A DNA stretch of 64,000 nt, from assembly GCA_021234155.1 (NCBI GenBank), contig JAJEKV010000041.1:12538689-12602688 (forward strand), written 5' to 3'. Below the pieces are notes generated by a model. It was not told the origin of the DNA. It did no database searches and saw nothing but the letters and a program-made list of their open reading frames with translations. The translations under genes and the position numbers were made by a program. Below are positions 19,717 to 32,504 of the stretch, piece by piece; position 1 is the stretch's first letter; each line of letters opens with the position of its first letter. Source of the DNA: Isoetes taiwanensis. Taxonomy: Eukaryota; Streptophyta; Lycopodiopsida; Isoetales; Isoetaceae.

Positions 19717-21683
19717 TGCTGACCGCCTTGTTCAACAAGGCATTACAGGAAGGCTTCCCGATGCAGTGGACCAATAGCAGAGTTGTTCCCATCTATAAGG
19801 CAGGTGACCCAAGCTTTGCTTGACGATGATCTTGAACAATCATGGTGGGATTCGGTGTTTGCAAAATTGCTTCTTTGGGATTCTCGAAAGAATTTCGGGT
19901 GGTGTAGGCAAGCAGATCTGAGCCCTCACCCGCGGGATTCGAGACCCCGACACTCAACCATTGACCACATCTTCACATTGCGAGCTACGGTTGAAGAGGC
20001 AGGAACCAAATCAAGATCTATATTGTTGCTTCGTGGATTTTGCAAAGGCATTTGACATGTGCCTCGGGGAAAAACTATGGGCAAGATTGCGGCATTTGGG
20101 GGTTCCGTAGATTTGTAGAATGCATGTGCGGGCTTTATGAAAGATGCTGGGTCGATTTGCGCAAGCCAACCATTGATAGTAGTATCGGGGGTTCGCCGGG
20201 GATGCCCTCTCCCCAACATTGTTTGGGCTTTACATTGATCAATTGGAGGGGTTCTGGCGATAATGGGGGCATGGGGCTCACCTTCTACCGGATCATCAAG
20301 CGGTTAATATATCCGATGATGTGGACCTCTAGCTTACACACAGCCGAGACATGCAAAGCGACATCTCGATGCCTGGACACATTTTGTCAAGCGGCGGCCG
20401 ATATCTTGGCGTCAACTTGGCCAAGACTAAGGTGGTTTCATATCATCTTCCACGACGTGAGGATCCCCTCCTTGAATTCAGGGGCGGGAATGTGGAAGTA
20501 GCATCCACATACAAATATTTGGGAGTGGGTTCCGTCTACTATGCAGCAGGACACATCCATCTGACTACTGAGTTCTGTTGGAAAGCACTATATGCAATGC
20601 AAAACAATAGTCATAGAAGCGGAGTTGTATGATTGGACCCATCGTCCACACCTGTTTCAAAGTCTTAGTGGAGCCTGTCCTTTTATACGGGGTTGAAGTA
20701 TGGGGCCCATGGTATCCCTTGCTACTTGGAATGACTTGGGCGGTGCAGAAAGCCTTCTTGAAATGCGAGCACTAGGGGTGAAGTCCACAGTCCCATATCA
20801 AATTCTCTACGAGGAAAGCAGAGATTCTTGCCTCTTGAGGCCCTTGATCGCCACATTGTCTATTTTGGGAAGGTGGTCAACATGGACGATGCTCGTCTTC
20901 CAAAACTAGCTTATATCATGGCAATGGGGCATAGCGCCTCAAAGGCTTCTTGGGAGGAAAAAGAGCTCAATGGATGGCTAGATGGAATGTGCGAGAACAC
21001 GAGGGTGCATACATGTGCAAAGCAGGCGGTCGCCATAGCTTGAGGCAATATCTTGGCGCTTGCTTCATCGACAAGCTTTGGGATGCCAGCGCCCTTGAGC
21101 GGTCAAGACGACCACTACTACGGCGCCATAAATCCCACATTGGAGCGAGGCCCACAATGCTACTGCGTGGCCAGCGACTCATTGCCTCCATGCGCCGCAG
21201 GGGGCACATCATCTTGAATTGAGACAGGCGGATGGATTGGTGAGCCACGTCGGGGCGATTTCTGTCAATCTTTGCCAAATGGGGAGTCATTGAGGATGAA
21301 TCTCATACCCTTCAAAGTTGCCCGACATATGATCAAATCCGGACGGCGCTATCTTTGGGTTGGTGAGGCTGCCCGGCCGCTACATGTGACATTGAGCCGC
21401 GGCATCCGTCACGGATGCTAGGATCCTAACCGGGGAGGTCATGGACATGCGAGATCAGCTATGTCCTCGAGCACGCGCCTTGACATGTACATACACATTT
21501 ATTTCATGATGATGTATACTTATGCGGTTTGTGACATTCTTATTCTTGCCCGCGGTTTTTCCTCGAAAACCCCCTTGGTGGGGTTTTAACCGGACGATAA
21601 TAAGTTTGATCGCTCCTTACGGGTCCCATAGGCCGATTGGTCTCAGTGGACGATAAAAAAACTATTCTATTCTATTCTATTCA
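19717..21683 (+). mobile_element. Decayed LINE (non-LTR) reverse transcriptase, 5'-truncated
   Basis: Frames shift often, but ordered RT landmarks are readable: LFNKALQEGFPMQWT and VVPIYKAGD (about 19730-19805), FAKLLL, FVDFAKAFD (20030-20060), ALSPTLFGLYIDQLE (20200-20245), SDDVDL in place of the YADD box (about 20310-20325), LAKTKVVSYH, TYKYLGV (20505-20527), LYGVE.W (20680-20710), and near the end DESHTLQSCP.Y..IR like the terminal zinc knuckle. The 3' end carries an A-run and (ATTCT)n repeat at 21655-21681. It lies inside the minus-strand gypsy element in opposite orientation. No clear target duplication was found. Confidence 0.85.
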
Positions 21684-23606
21684 TCCACACATCTCAATAA
21701 GACTCCTTCCTTGTCAACTTTGCATAGGATCCCTTCAATTAGCCTGAACTTTTTGCACTTGTCCTTGAATCTTCTCTCTTGATGCTACTCAAATTCTTGG
21801 GCAACTCATTTGCTCTCGGATAGTTTCGATGTCAAATTGCCAGTCAATATTTTCTGCATCCAAAGAAATCAAGTTTGTTAGATTGTCATCACTGCATAAA
21901 CCATCTTGATTTTCATGCTCAAACAACACATGTGGAAGATAAGAGCTGGGATTCTCGATCAATTTTACCACCTTTACAGTAATATCATAAGCTTGGACCT
22001 TACAAGCCCATCTGCACAATTTGGCCTTTGGTTGCTTTTTTGCAAAAAGAAGTGACAAAGGATTTTGTCTCATGAATACTTGCACCTGATTGTTTTGAAG
22101 AAGATGTCCTTGTCTCTCTATCAAGAACATCAAAGATGATGCACTTTTCTCCAACCTAGGATACCTTAATTCAGTATCAGACCACATCTTGCTTGCAAAA
22201 GCAATTACATGGTCCTCTTGCAGCAGTGCCAAACCAATTGCCTTTTTTGTTACACTGATATAGGCTCTGAAAGGTTTCTCTAGATCAGGAGGTTTAAGTA
22301 GGATAGATTTACAAATGGCATCAATGATCTTGTCAAAAGAATCTTGGCATTGCTCATCCCAATCTATTAGGATATGTTTGCTTTCACTTTTGGAGAACTT
22401 TCCAACCTTTGTGAGGTTAGAAATTGGGCTCATAGTGTGGGAAAAATGAGGGACATACATTCTCAAAAAGCTGGTCATTCCCATGAAGCTTTTAACTTGC
22501 TTGAGGGTTTTTGGAGGTGCTAGTTTCCTTAAAGCTTCAACCTTACTTTCAGATATTTGAATTCCTGCTATAGACACTACATGCCCAAGCAACTCTCCCT
22601 TTGAGGATAAAAAGACACATTTTTTGGGGTTCAAACTCACTCCTCCTTTTCTACACAGATCAAACAGCATGGTTAGCATATCAAAATGTTTTTCCAGAGA
22701 AGTTCCCAAACAAAGATCATCCAAAAATACACGAAAAATATTGGCAGGCATTTCTCTAAAAATGGTATCCATGGCTCTTTGGAATGTTGCAGATGCATTC
22801 ATCAATCCGAATGGCATTCTTTTCATGGCAAATGTTCCCCAAGGTGTGATAAATGAAGTTTTTGGCTGATCACTTTCCTTGATGCTTATTTGATTAAAAC
22901 CTGAAAAGCCATCTAAGAATGAGTAAATCTCCTTCCCTTCTACAGCATGTAGCACTTCTTTCAGAAATGGTAATGGATAGCAATCTTTGATAGTGGCTTT
23001 GTTTAGATCTCTATAATCTATGCAAATTCTAATGGTCTTGTTTTTCTTCTCAACAGGAACAATGCAAGATAGCCACTCAGGATTCACAATTTCTGCAATC
23101 ACACCTGCATCTCTCATTTTGTATAACTCTTCCTTGATTAACCCTAATAGAGAAGCATTAATCCTTCTCAACTTTTATATAACAGGTTTCATACCTTCCT
23201 TGATCTTGATTTCAAACTCACAAATGCTTTTGTCAACACCAACCAATTCATCATAATCCCAAGCAAAGATATCCTTCCAATCATCAAAGAATTTAGTAAC
23301 CAAGGCATTGTCCTCTTCTTTAAACAAATCACCAACATACAATACCCTATCTAGACCCTTCTTGTTGACCTTGATTTCCTTTACCTGTTTGTCTTCACTT
23401 GCATTGATTACCAGGATGGGGTATAGCTGTTGCAGATCTTTCTTCTCAAGCTCATCTTCTTGAATTGCTCCCTCAGCTAAGTGTTCCAGTAGCACACTTC
23501 TGCATAGCGAGTCTGCTTCACAATTTTGCTCCCTTGGCACATGGCAAAGTTCCCAGGTTTCAAAATTCTTCAGTTCCAGCATAGCTTGATCTCTAAGCTG
23601 CATCAT
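21684..23606 (-). pseudogene. Ty3/gypsy reverse transcriptase and RNase H
   Basis: On the minus strand an N-terminal linker (23175-23606) leads into the RT frame 21789-23171: WLSCIVPVEKKNKTIRICID, YSFLDGFSGFNQI, FAMKRMPFGLMNASATFQRA and the catalytic IFRVFLDDLCLG (FLDD for the usual YxDD). The gypsy RNase H follows (ALLQEDHVIAFASKMW, ELRYPRLEKSA). A stop at about 23172-23174 splits linker and RT, and another shift occurs near 21786, after which RFKDKCKKFRLIEGILCKVD runs up to the LINE insertion. It belongs with the gag at 24.1-25.8 kb and the integrase at 19.2 kb. Confidence 0.88.
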
Positions 23607-23910
23607 GTCTTCACTCTTGGCCTGATATTCTCCCGATATTTACTGCCGGACAAAGTGAGAGTCTCAAAGATGATTACATCCACGATGTTTAGATTTCTTG
23701 CTTCTTGAAGACTTACGCAATCAATGCCTTGTACTCTGCCATATTAGAAGTGACATTTGGATAAATTCTTCCTACTTTAGTGACAATCTATTGGAAGCAT
23801 CCTTGAGAATAGCGTGAGAAGATGCCACATTAAGCCTTTTGGAGACACCACCATCAAACCATAAAAATGCAAAATTACGGTTTAATTTGAAGCCAATTCT
23901 TTTGGAATTT
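23500..23910 (-). pseudogene. Additional RNase H domain upstream of RT
   Basis: Read with frame changes, this segment gives FLWFDGGVSKR (first Asp), TSNMAEYKALIA (Glu), an LQEARNLNIVDVIIFE block where the family usually has GDS, and ELCHVPREQNCEADSLCRS. These are the ordered motifs of the second, archaeal-like RNase H (aRH) found in Tat-type gypsy elements. Here it lies between protease and RT instead of after RT-RNase H. Several stops interrupt it, and the GDS-type Asp appears lost. Confidence 0.7.
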
Positions 23911-24104
23911 TCATGTTAGACTCAACTCTATTGCATTCAGCTCAAACTCTCCACATGGATTTGATAGCGGCATTTCTTCTTCAATGAAATTCATGCTTTC
24001 AAATTCTCCTAACTTATTTGTACAATGTTACCTTTTTTTGCCATTTGAAATAGTGCATTCTCCTTTTTGACCACACAGGCCCTAGCATCTTTGTGAAAGC
24101 CACT

Positions 24105-25846
24105 TTACTTTAAAAGTAAGTCATATATATCTGATTTGTCTTCTATTCCTTCAAAAGCAACCACAACAAAGTTAGCTGCAACCATTATTCCTTCAACATC
24201 AATAGGCACGTTGCTAACTATTCCAACTGGATTGATTTTTGTGTTAGAGAAAGATTTCAAGATCATTGGAGCTTTCTTGTCCATTTCTAGACCACATAGC
24301 CTCATAACATGGTGTGGCATTACATTCAGGAGTGATCCTCCATCTAGCAGAACCTTGGTTAAGATTTTATTTTCCATTTTGGCAACACAAGTGAAAGCTC
24401 CAGGATCATAATCATCTTGGGTGAGTATGTGTTCCTCAATGTGGTTTGTTAGGGCAAACTCATCTTCCTTAGTCAGATTGAGAACCTTCCTCCTATAGGA
24501 AGGAGCTATCTTGAGCAAGGTCAGCAAGTCTACACAGACTTTTGAATTCTTTAATAAATAATCAAAGTCCTCACACTCTTTTTCTTTCCTGATAAATTTT
24601 TGTGCAGGAGGAGGAGGCACAGCCACTGCTTGCTCAGCATCCTTATGTTTCAAGATGTCAGCTTCCTCATATGTTGATTCTCTTTCTTTGGCATTATTCA
24701 TTCTTCTGGTGTGGACGGCCATTATCTCCTCTTGTTCCTCAATTTCCTGCACAAACCTTATAGATGCATTTGGCTCATTAACTTTAGATTTTTCTTGTCT
24801 GGCAAAATACTCTTTAACACTGCATCTATCCTCATAATGTCCCACTGCCTTACAAAATGCACACACAGGGCATTCTTTACCAAAATGTCCTCTCTTTCCA
24901 CACTTTGTGCATGGCCTATACCAGCAGTAGTCAGAAGAATGAGTGTCTCTAAAGCAATGCACACATGGAGGGTAAATTTTCTTTTCAAATTTTGAGCTTT
25001 TCAGCTCTTGAAGTTGTTTGGTTACCTCAACCAGTGCCTCAGACACTTTGGTAATCTCTACTCTTACATCTGCTGCAGGAGCCTCATCATCTTCCATCTT
25101 TACCTTCTTTTTCTCCTTTTGGACAGCATAGACAGGTACAGGTGCTGCTCCCATATACTCTTGCTCATAATCTGGAAAAAAAGGATCACTTGGTGAGTGC
25201 ACATCATCGGGTAAGTAAGATATCATATCTGCAATTTCAGTGGCCTTGGTAAAAGCTTTGTGTATTGTGTCAAATCCCTCTTGTTTTTGGATCTTCAAAA
25301 GCTTTCTGTGTATCCTCGGTCTGCTGCTTAATCCCCTGATAAAAGAAGCCACTAGATGCAGGGTACCGTTAGGAACATGATTAACTTGGCATTTGACAAG
25401 ATAGAGATTGAATCTTTCAACATACTGGTGCACACTCTCACCATGTTTGATGCGAAAAGTTTGCAGCTCAAAAATTAAATCTTGGGGGTCCAAGACTTTT
25501 CCAAAACGTGCCAAAAACTTTTTAACCAGTTCCTCCCAAGAATTGGTACCTAAACTTATAACATACTCTAACCAAGCCCTGACTTCATCATTTTTGAATT
25601 AAACTCAGAAAACTTACAGCCCTTTTTGTAACCATATTCTTGGTAGTACTCTTCAAAAGTCTTGAGGAAATTGTTGGCATTCATGCTCGGATCAAAAGTA
25701 GGGACTGGAATAGGCACATTTAGCTCAAAGTATTGATAAGGCATACCTGCATTCGCTTGTATAGTGACAGTAGGTGTTGCAGTAGCTTCATGATTATCTT
25801 GTGCTTCAGTAGGCTCAGATGCCTCATTAGTTCTTCTGGGTGCCAT
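24105..25846 (-). pseudogene. Ty3/gypsy gag and protease
   Basis: The start at 25846 opens MAPRRTNEASEPTEA; a frame break near 25560-25600 separates it from 24105-25514. The gag body (DLIFELQTFRIKHGESVHQY) is followed by three CCHC-type knuckles (CVHCFRDTHSSDYC, CTKCGKRGHFGKEC, CAFCKAVGHYEDRC) that bind RNA. The protease motif is VLLDGGSLLNVMP, with DGG in place of the usual DSG or DTG, a form also seen in other plant gypsy elements. The frame ends at about 24105, where YDLLLK meets a stop. Gag length fits a Tat/Athila-like lineage, but lineage needs a tree. Confidence 0.88.
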
Positions 25847-27400
25847 GAGTTCAGATTCCAGGAAAATGATCTCGGTAGAACCTCCAAAATGTTGAAGGTG
25901 TTCCTGGCAAAACCTTCAACCTCAGTGGTTTAGAACCTCCAGGTTGCTTGAGGCAACCACTCTGAGTGCAAAGATTCCAGAAATAGTGCACGAAAGTTCA
26001 CTGGGAGTATGCTTCCCTGAAGGCAAAAAAGTCTGCTCCACAAAATAACTTGCAGAATATGATCTATGAAGCTATGGATATAGATGTCTCTCCTCAAGAT
26101 GCTCAACACTTGGTACTAACAGGCTGCAAAAATTCAGAGAAGTCAGACAAGGCTAGATAGGCCAAAATTTGATCACTGACCCAGTCAATTTTTGGTCAAT
26201 ATCCCTGGCAGAGAGCTAAAATTTGCAACTCGATATGGACAAGGAATTTTCTGGACCTATCAATTCTATTCTGCTTAGGCTTATCTGCACAATAAGAACC
26301 TAATTTTTTCCTTTGATGATTTTTTGTCTAGAACTGTAAGGAATGAACAATATTGATAGAAGATGCTTTCCAGTGAAGGGTTGCACGCGTGTCTAGCGTT
26401 GCCTTAGTCAACATATCTAGCTTGGCAAGATTGATGCTCAAATAATTGCTCTTATATGCTCAGTGCCTGTTGTGCAACACAATTGGATCTGAAATAATGT
26501 CGACTCAAAATAGTATTGTAATTTTGTCTTGACAAGAATTTGGCTTTTGCATTTTCCAAAGATATGCTAAATAGGCAGACTACTCATATCTGACAATCTG
26601 GACAAACACAAGATGCCTAGCCCCTGATAATTGTTTACTTTTGGGAATGAGTTTCAATGCAACACGAACAGATTACTACAAAGGTCGGATTTTCAATTAA
26701 ATCAAACACTCAAGAGATACAAAGCAATATCCCAAGCTCATGGTCTTGGGCGCGGAATCAAATAGGTATACATTGGAGAATCGGAGAATTGAGTCAATAA
26801 TCCAGATCAGAGGTAAACATTGGAGGTCGGAATCAAGCTCAGGATCATCAAGCCGGTCCTTCTTCAAAGCCAGAAATCACTTCTTTGCCTTAAAGCCCTC
26901 GAATCTCTTCTGTGCCAGAAAAGCCCCTTTTGTAAATGCTCTGCTCCGTTGAGATCTTGATCATTTCCCTTTAATCTTCTGTGTTTTAGCTCACAATAAG
27001 CATTCTTGGCATTAAACATGGTGATTCGGCCAGTTTAAGTCATGATTTACGGGTTTGTTAGGCCGAATTAAACGAATCTTGGCGTTTCTGGATTTTAGGG
27101 TTCATATGGGTTCAAGCGAAATATCCCACAGGCTCGATTAGGTTTTGGCGACCAAGGTATATAAGGAAAAGAAAATCCATGATTTATAATTATTGCGTGC
27201 AATATCCACGTGGGATCCGGTACCTCCACCGCCCCACACGCCCGGGATGTTCCCGCGGGGGAAGATTACCGGAAAGAGAGATAGGGGGTAGATAGGAAAA
27301 TTTTTGCACCCATAAGCCCTATGGCACGATTCCCTAGGAGGCACCTATAATGTCTAAAATAGAGCCTTTTTTCAAATTTCTTTTTTCCTAAGGGAATATT
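25847..27400. other. Gypsy leader and possible 5' LTR; no gene
   Basis: This lies upstream of gag on its strand, where leader, primer-binding site and 5' LTR should be. I could not locate the LTR edges or a convincing primer-binding site. The word TAGAACCTCCA occurs twice, near 25875 and 25930, flanking a small hairpin with GTTGAAGG / CCTTCAAC arms. Confidence 0.35.
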
Positions 27401-29040
27401 TTTTTGCACCCTATAAGATTCTGGAATCTCTTCTCACAATGGAGCTCTTTTGAATTTGTCAAAAATGGAGCTAAGGAGTGGATGATGTGGCATTTGGAAA
27501 TGATGACAAGGTTAGGTGGGTATGATGTGGCCAATGGGAATGATGACGTGTCAGCCAACTTGAGCTTGAAAATTCTTTCTAGTCAAAATTTTGAATGATG
27601 TGGAGATGATGTGTGTGATGAGTGTGTGGTGATGAGGTGTCAATGGTGATGTGGCAACAATAATGCTAGTTTGATGCTTTGATATGGAATTTGATTTGAA
27701 CATGGGAATTTGACATGTCATGGCTAGAATGGTGATGAATATGATGACTAGGCACATGAAGTGAGGTGTGAAGTGACTTGGCCCAATAAGTGCTCATTTA
27801 GAAGCCAATTTCTTTTTATGGAGCAATTTTAAGCACCTCCTAGGGCACACTTGAATTTTGAGCACTTCCCCTAGGAATTTTTGCAACTTTCTTTTAACTT
27901 TGGTCAAGTTGCATGGGATGTTGACTTCTGAGCGAGATTATGACCAAGTCAAGTCACTTTTGAACTAGTGGATGATGGAGCAAGTGGGTGTTCCATGAGG
28001 GTGTGTTTTGAGTAGAAAGAACTTTCAAGGTCAAGTTTGACTTTGGGAGGTATATGAGCAAGGAGTCAAAGTTCAATGGCCTTTTTAGGATGGTGGAGTG
28101 AATGGAGAAGGGGGTCAAAATGCCAAAGATGCCAAGATCACAAATAGCTACATACCATGGAATATTCTTCAAGGGGTCTTCTTTCTCCTCCTTTCTTCAC
28201 TTCCTTTGCTTGTTTGACCTCTTGTATCTCTTGAGTGACTTGAGTCAATTGTCTTTCCTTTGCTCTTCAAATTCTTGATGTATGCTAGTGCAGCATTTCC
28301 CTATTGTCTCGCAAACCAGATCAAGATGAGAGGATTAATGCAAAGATGTGCTTAGCTCTTCCATGCTGCCATGGCATGGCAGCAGTGCTAGATCCAGAGA
28401 AGGCATTAACTATCCAGTCATCGGGTTATAAGAACATTTCTATGAGCATATTAATCAGATGCTAAGGTTTCTGATATGGGCTCATAACCCTTCCCTGGTG
28501 AACTGGGTCAGTTAGCTTCATGCATTTCTAAGATTTATCCCCGTCGTGTTGTAGTACAAGATGCTTCTCTGATTGCTCAGGCTAGAGTAGCCAACGTGTA
28601 TTTATTCCCACACACATTGACCAGCCTGGCACCACCACCATGGCCCCTAATGTTTGTCTTCGGCCTACAAAAAGAAATAGATTAGTCTAAGCTGCTATAT
28701 ATGTATAGACGACCAATGCACAGCTTACTAGACTGCGGGCTTATAACCAGCCTTGCAGTATTGTTTGAGAGTTGGCTGAACCATTCTAGCTTGGTTATTA
28801 TAGAATGAAAAACAATAATTCTCCACAAGAGGGCGGTGGTTAGTTTGACAAATCTGCTAACATAAGAATCACACTCTGCATATGTGAATGGGTTGTCATC
28901 CCCTCTGCTATCGAGAAAGTTGAAACCATAGGGAATATCAGCAAGGCCTAAAGTGCAAGGCCGAACCGGTAGACGCTTGCCAACTTAAATACAATTACCT
29001 TGGTACACTTGATACAAGCAGTGTTGGCCAAAGAAGTGAA
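27400..29040. other. No gene recognised
   Basis: The stretch 27480-27760 is rich in gatgatgtg/aatgatgac words and looks like decayed low-complexity or transposon DNA. 27760-29040 shows only short ORFs with no recognised domain. Part of the right end may belong to the exon fragment that follows. Confidence 0.5.
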
Positions 29041-29049
29041 GCTTCCGTA

Positions 29050-29525
29050 CTATAAAGGAACAAATGTCTCTTCAGCATCTTTATGCCGTAGTAGTTTAGC
29101 ACGCTCGTCCTTGCATAATCTGACAAAGTTTAAAAATCCAGGTGGCACAATGTCTTTCTTTTTCTGCAAAGGCATTAAATAAACTTTGGACAATAGACAA
29201 GAATTAGACAGACCTATACGCGCACAGCCTGACTGCTTACCCAATTAGTGAAGTTGGAAGCATATTCATTTATTTTTTTATCAGTCAAAAAAGTTGGATA
29301 CAAGCTCCTCACTTTATTCCACTTCAAATGTTGCATCAACTGTTGTCGACAAACAACACAATCCTTTTGACTGTAAAAAAACCAATCAATGTGATACAAG
29401 ATGAACAAAAAAAAAACTTATTGCTTAAACTCCCTTGCCATTTTCTCCAAAGTAAACTGCCCGTCCACAACCTTCTGCAAGACCTCTCAGATCTTTTCTT
29501 CATTCTTTAGGTCATGCATTTTCCT
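29050..29525 (-). pseudogene. Middle exons of a DUF7869-type transposon protein (fragment)
   Basis: Three minus-strand pieces with good borders: VVDGQFTLEKMAREFKQ near 29430-29480; CVVCRQQLMQHLKWNKVRSL then YPTFLTDKKINEYASNFTNW (29236-29380, acceptor tttttacag, donor gtaagc); and KKKDIVPPGFLNFVRLCKDE to the stop at 29050. The style fits the region between the nuclease-like domain and the C-terminal domain of the family seen at 52.4-53.3 kb; that assignment is inference. No upstream or downstream partner exons lie next to it, except perhaps the C-terminus at 31.1 kb on the same strand. Confidence 0.4.
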
Positions 29526-29734
29526 CCAGGGCTAAATTCCCATACCTTTTTGCTACACTATTGCATCTTAAATGGAAGCAAATCATTGAAATAGGAGCAA
29601 GAAGTATATTCCTCAAAGATTCTCTTTCTTCTTTTACAAAAGGGGCTAAAATGTGGTTAAAAAAAGGGGTGGAGGGGACATAAAATTGTATTTTTTGGAG
29701 ACGATTTTCCTAGGAAATCCCGAATGACGGCGGC

Positions 29735-30818
29735 TAGGGTTTGCGGCTAGGGCTCATGGCCCATGGCGGTTCGTTTCTTCGTCGGACTGCGACCAAGCCG
29801 AAATTTGGAAGGGTTTGGATTTTCGGCCAGATCTGCTGGCCGCCCTCTCTTGATTTGTTTTACGATCGTTGGTGTGAAGGCTTCTCTGTTGAAGTTCACG
29901 AGAACCAGCTGACAAATCACGGCAAAGAGGTAACTCCAACTTGGTTTTCAGCTCTATAAATGCAGGTTAGTTAGATGAGTAAGTCTCTGAGAATCGGCTG
30001 CTGCACTCACTGTAGCTGGGAAAGCCCGCACCCATTGCGGGCTGCCATGCTCATGAAGGCACTCCAAGGTGCTAAAGGGATTTTTTCATTTGCATCCCGT
30101 GTGTATATCTTCTTTGTTAGTTGTAGCTACTTCTTGGTGCGAGCGGTAGATGCCCTCCCGTGTCGACAAGGGGGATTATGAGCAAATGATGGCTGCTCCG
30201 ATCGATGCGGAATATGCTACTAGTGGTTTGCCATGAGATTCCCGGGTGGGGAGACTAGGAGGCCGGGCATTGTGGGAATGAAGCCCATATTCTTTGCACA
30301 AAGGGATGAGGTTAAGCCAGGCCTGTCTTCTTTTCTTATTGCTTGGAAGAAGGTTCTACCTATATAATGCTAAAGATAATGGAATCATGGGGGATTAATG
30401 CATTATGGGCCTCACCTTGGATGCTGGGAAGTGGTTCCTTCTTACTAAGATCTCTAGATGGCCATTCTAGAATGGGAAGTAGCAGCCTGAACCTTGCTCT
30501 TGATCCCGGGCGATTGACACAGGGATTAACTTGTATCCGTGACCAGTGCTTAAAATTTTCTTATCAGGCCTATTGTGGAGCCTTTGTAATAAGGTCTTCG
30601 ACCATTTTTTTATTAAAATTTAGCCTAGGAACTGAGCCCTTCTCTCCTATAGTATCCTATGGAGAAGAAGTTGAGAGAGGCTCTAAGTACTGGGTCTAGA
30701 GTCTGGACTGCTATTCATGGATTCGAGAAGTGATAGCACCTCTGGACTCACTGTATGTGTAAACACTCTTATCCTTTGAATACAATACAGATCATTCTTG
30801 CCTTCAAAAAAAAAAGGG
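29735..30818 (+). mobile_element. Candidate retrotransposed segment ending in poly(A)
   Basis: A CTAGGGTTT-type leader precedes ATG at 29741 (frame MRLGLMAHGGSFLRRT, 72 codons), later frames include 30343-30699, and the block ends with AATACA followed by a run of ten A at 30809-30818. A leader at one end and poly(A) at the other suggest an inserted retrotransposed unit (LINE-like or processed transcript). I recognise no RT or endonuclease motif. A GCCCGCA / TGCGGGC hairpin lies near 30025-30043. Confidence 0.35.
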
Positions 30819-31079
30819 GGGTATTTTGACACATCCCCAACTAGAATGTATTTCTTCCAACTAGAATTTTCCTGAAGTATATTTTTAGAGAGAACCTCTA
30901 ACTTAAGAGAACTTTTATTACAAAATTGAAGTGAAGTATGTAACTGAAATTGTAGTATTTCAAAAAATTGAAGATAAAATCTTCATATTCACATGCAAAA
31001 TTTATAGTCTTTTCCTAAGACTCAGTTATGTGCAAAAGTATGAGGAGTGATGAGAAAGGGATCCAGCACGTTGATATTG

Positions 31080-31424
31080 TTAATTTATGCCATCTTCATC
31101 ACCTTCACTTCTTTCACTGTCACTTGAGGAAGTGCTTGAGTTATCTTCCTCGTCACTAACAGACGTTGAAGTATTGCCGCCATCACTCCCTTCTTCATCT
31201 TCCTCGTAATTACAAGCCTTCTTAAGCAAGTTGATCGTACTCTGGCATAGGCGATTGTCATATTTCAATTTGAAATCATAGCACAGTATACTCATTTCGT
31301 GTATGTTTATCTCATCCCTACAACCCACTTTCTTGGACTTTCTCCCTTTCCTTGAGTTCTCATTGCCATTTTGAGTGCTTGTACTTTTTCCATAATTTCG
31401 ATACAGTTTAGTAAGTAGCTGCAA
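31080..31424 (-). pseudogene. C-terminal exon of DUF7869-type transposon protein
   Basis: The frame contains EMSILCYDFKLKYDNRLCQS and TINLLKKACNYEED, then a Ser/Asp/Glu-rich acidic tail to the stop at 31080. The first part aligns with ETQVLAYDFTLKFNNKLRQK at 52.45-52.53 kb: identical in YDF.LK, N.L.Q and LLK. So two diverged copies of the same C-terminal domain exist in the window. Upstream exons on this strand are not found, because plus-strand hAT exons begin at 31.55 kb. Confidence 0.5.
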
Positions 31425-32504
31425 TATAAGAAATGGTCAGCTACATATGGAGATGGGGTTTCTCTTTTCTCTTACGTTATGGCCTACTATGATGCTTATT
31501 ATTGCTGCACAATAAGGTGAGTTGTGTATTTGTTCTTCCTTTCAATATTGTCTTGAGGGTCATGGGCCCATTATATAGCGTATTGCGCCTTACTAATAAG
31601 GAAGGGTCAACAATTGGGTGGTTGTACGAATTCATGCGCAGGAGCAAAGATGTATTATCTAAGGGATTGGAAGAAGAAAATGCCCATAAATCCAAGTAAG
31701 TAAGTAATTAGTTAGGCTGCTGATTTTAGCAACATATGTATTTAATTAGTTAAAGAGTTGATTTTAGCATAATAAAAATTGATATTGCTGTTTATTTTGA
31801 ATTTATAATGCTGTTATTTCTAAAATTGATATTGCTGATTTTTATTGAAATTGAAATTGTTGGTTTGTTTAATTTAATATATATTGGGCGGATGTTTTAT
31901 ATTGCAGATTAAAGGATTGTTATTCATATGGCATCTTATTTACATCGCAAGTTTGAAGATGTTCTTAAATTGTTTGACCAGCGTTGGGAATGGTTTAAAA
32001 GGCCCATTCATCTTGTTGCACATATTTTGCACCCTTTGTGGAGAGAAGAAGCAAGTTTTTTAGATCCCGATTTGTTGGATGCATGGATGAAATATACACA
32101 AAGATTGTATTCAACCGAAGAGTGTGATATTCTATTCCGTGAACTTCACGAGTATTGCAATGGAACTGGATCCTTTAGCTATAGAGGAGATCTCAATGCG
32201 CAAGCCTGTAACATGGTGGGAAACTTTTGGTGGTAGGACTCCAAAGCTTCAAGCATTAGTCGTGAGAGTCTTGTCACAAGTAAGTATGTAAATGAATACC
32301 TTATTTTATGATATCTTCCTGTAGAATAATAATTTATTTATTTCTGGTTTAGGATTGTTCTTGTTAAAAAAATCTATTCTATTCTATTCTGGGGCAGCAG
32401 AGAGAATTGGAATGCTCATGCTCTTGCTCATACTAAAATAAAGAATAGGTTGAAACCAGCTCAGCTTGAACGTTTGGTGTATGTGCGTCAATGTTGCCCC
32501 CAAA

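Noticed and set aside
21655-21681. Independent microsatellite
   Set aside because: The (ATTCT)n tract directly follows the LINE 3' region and is better read as its tail.
30343-30699. 118-codon ORF as a real gene
   Set aside because: No domain is recognised, and it lies within a poly(A)-tailed insertion with no intact coding before or after it.
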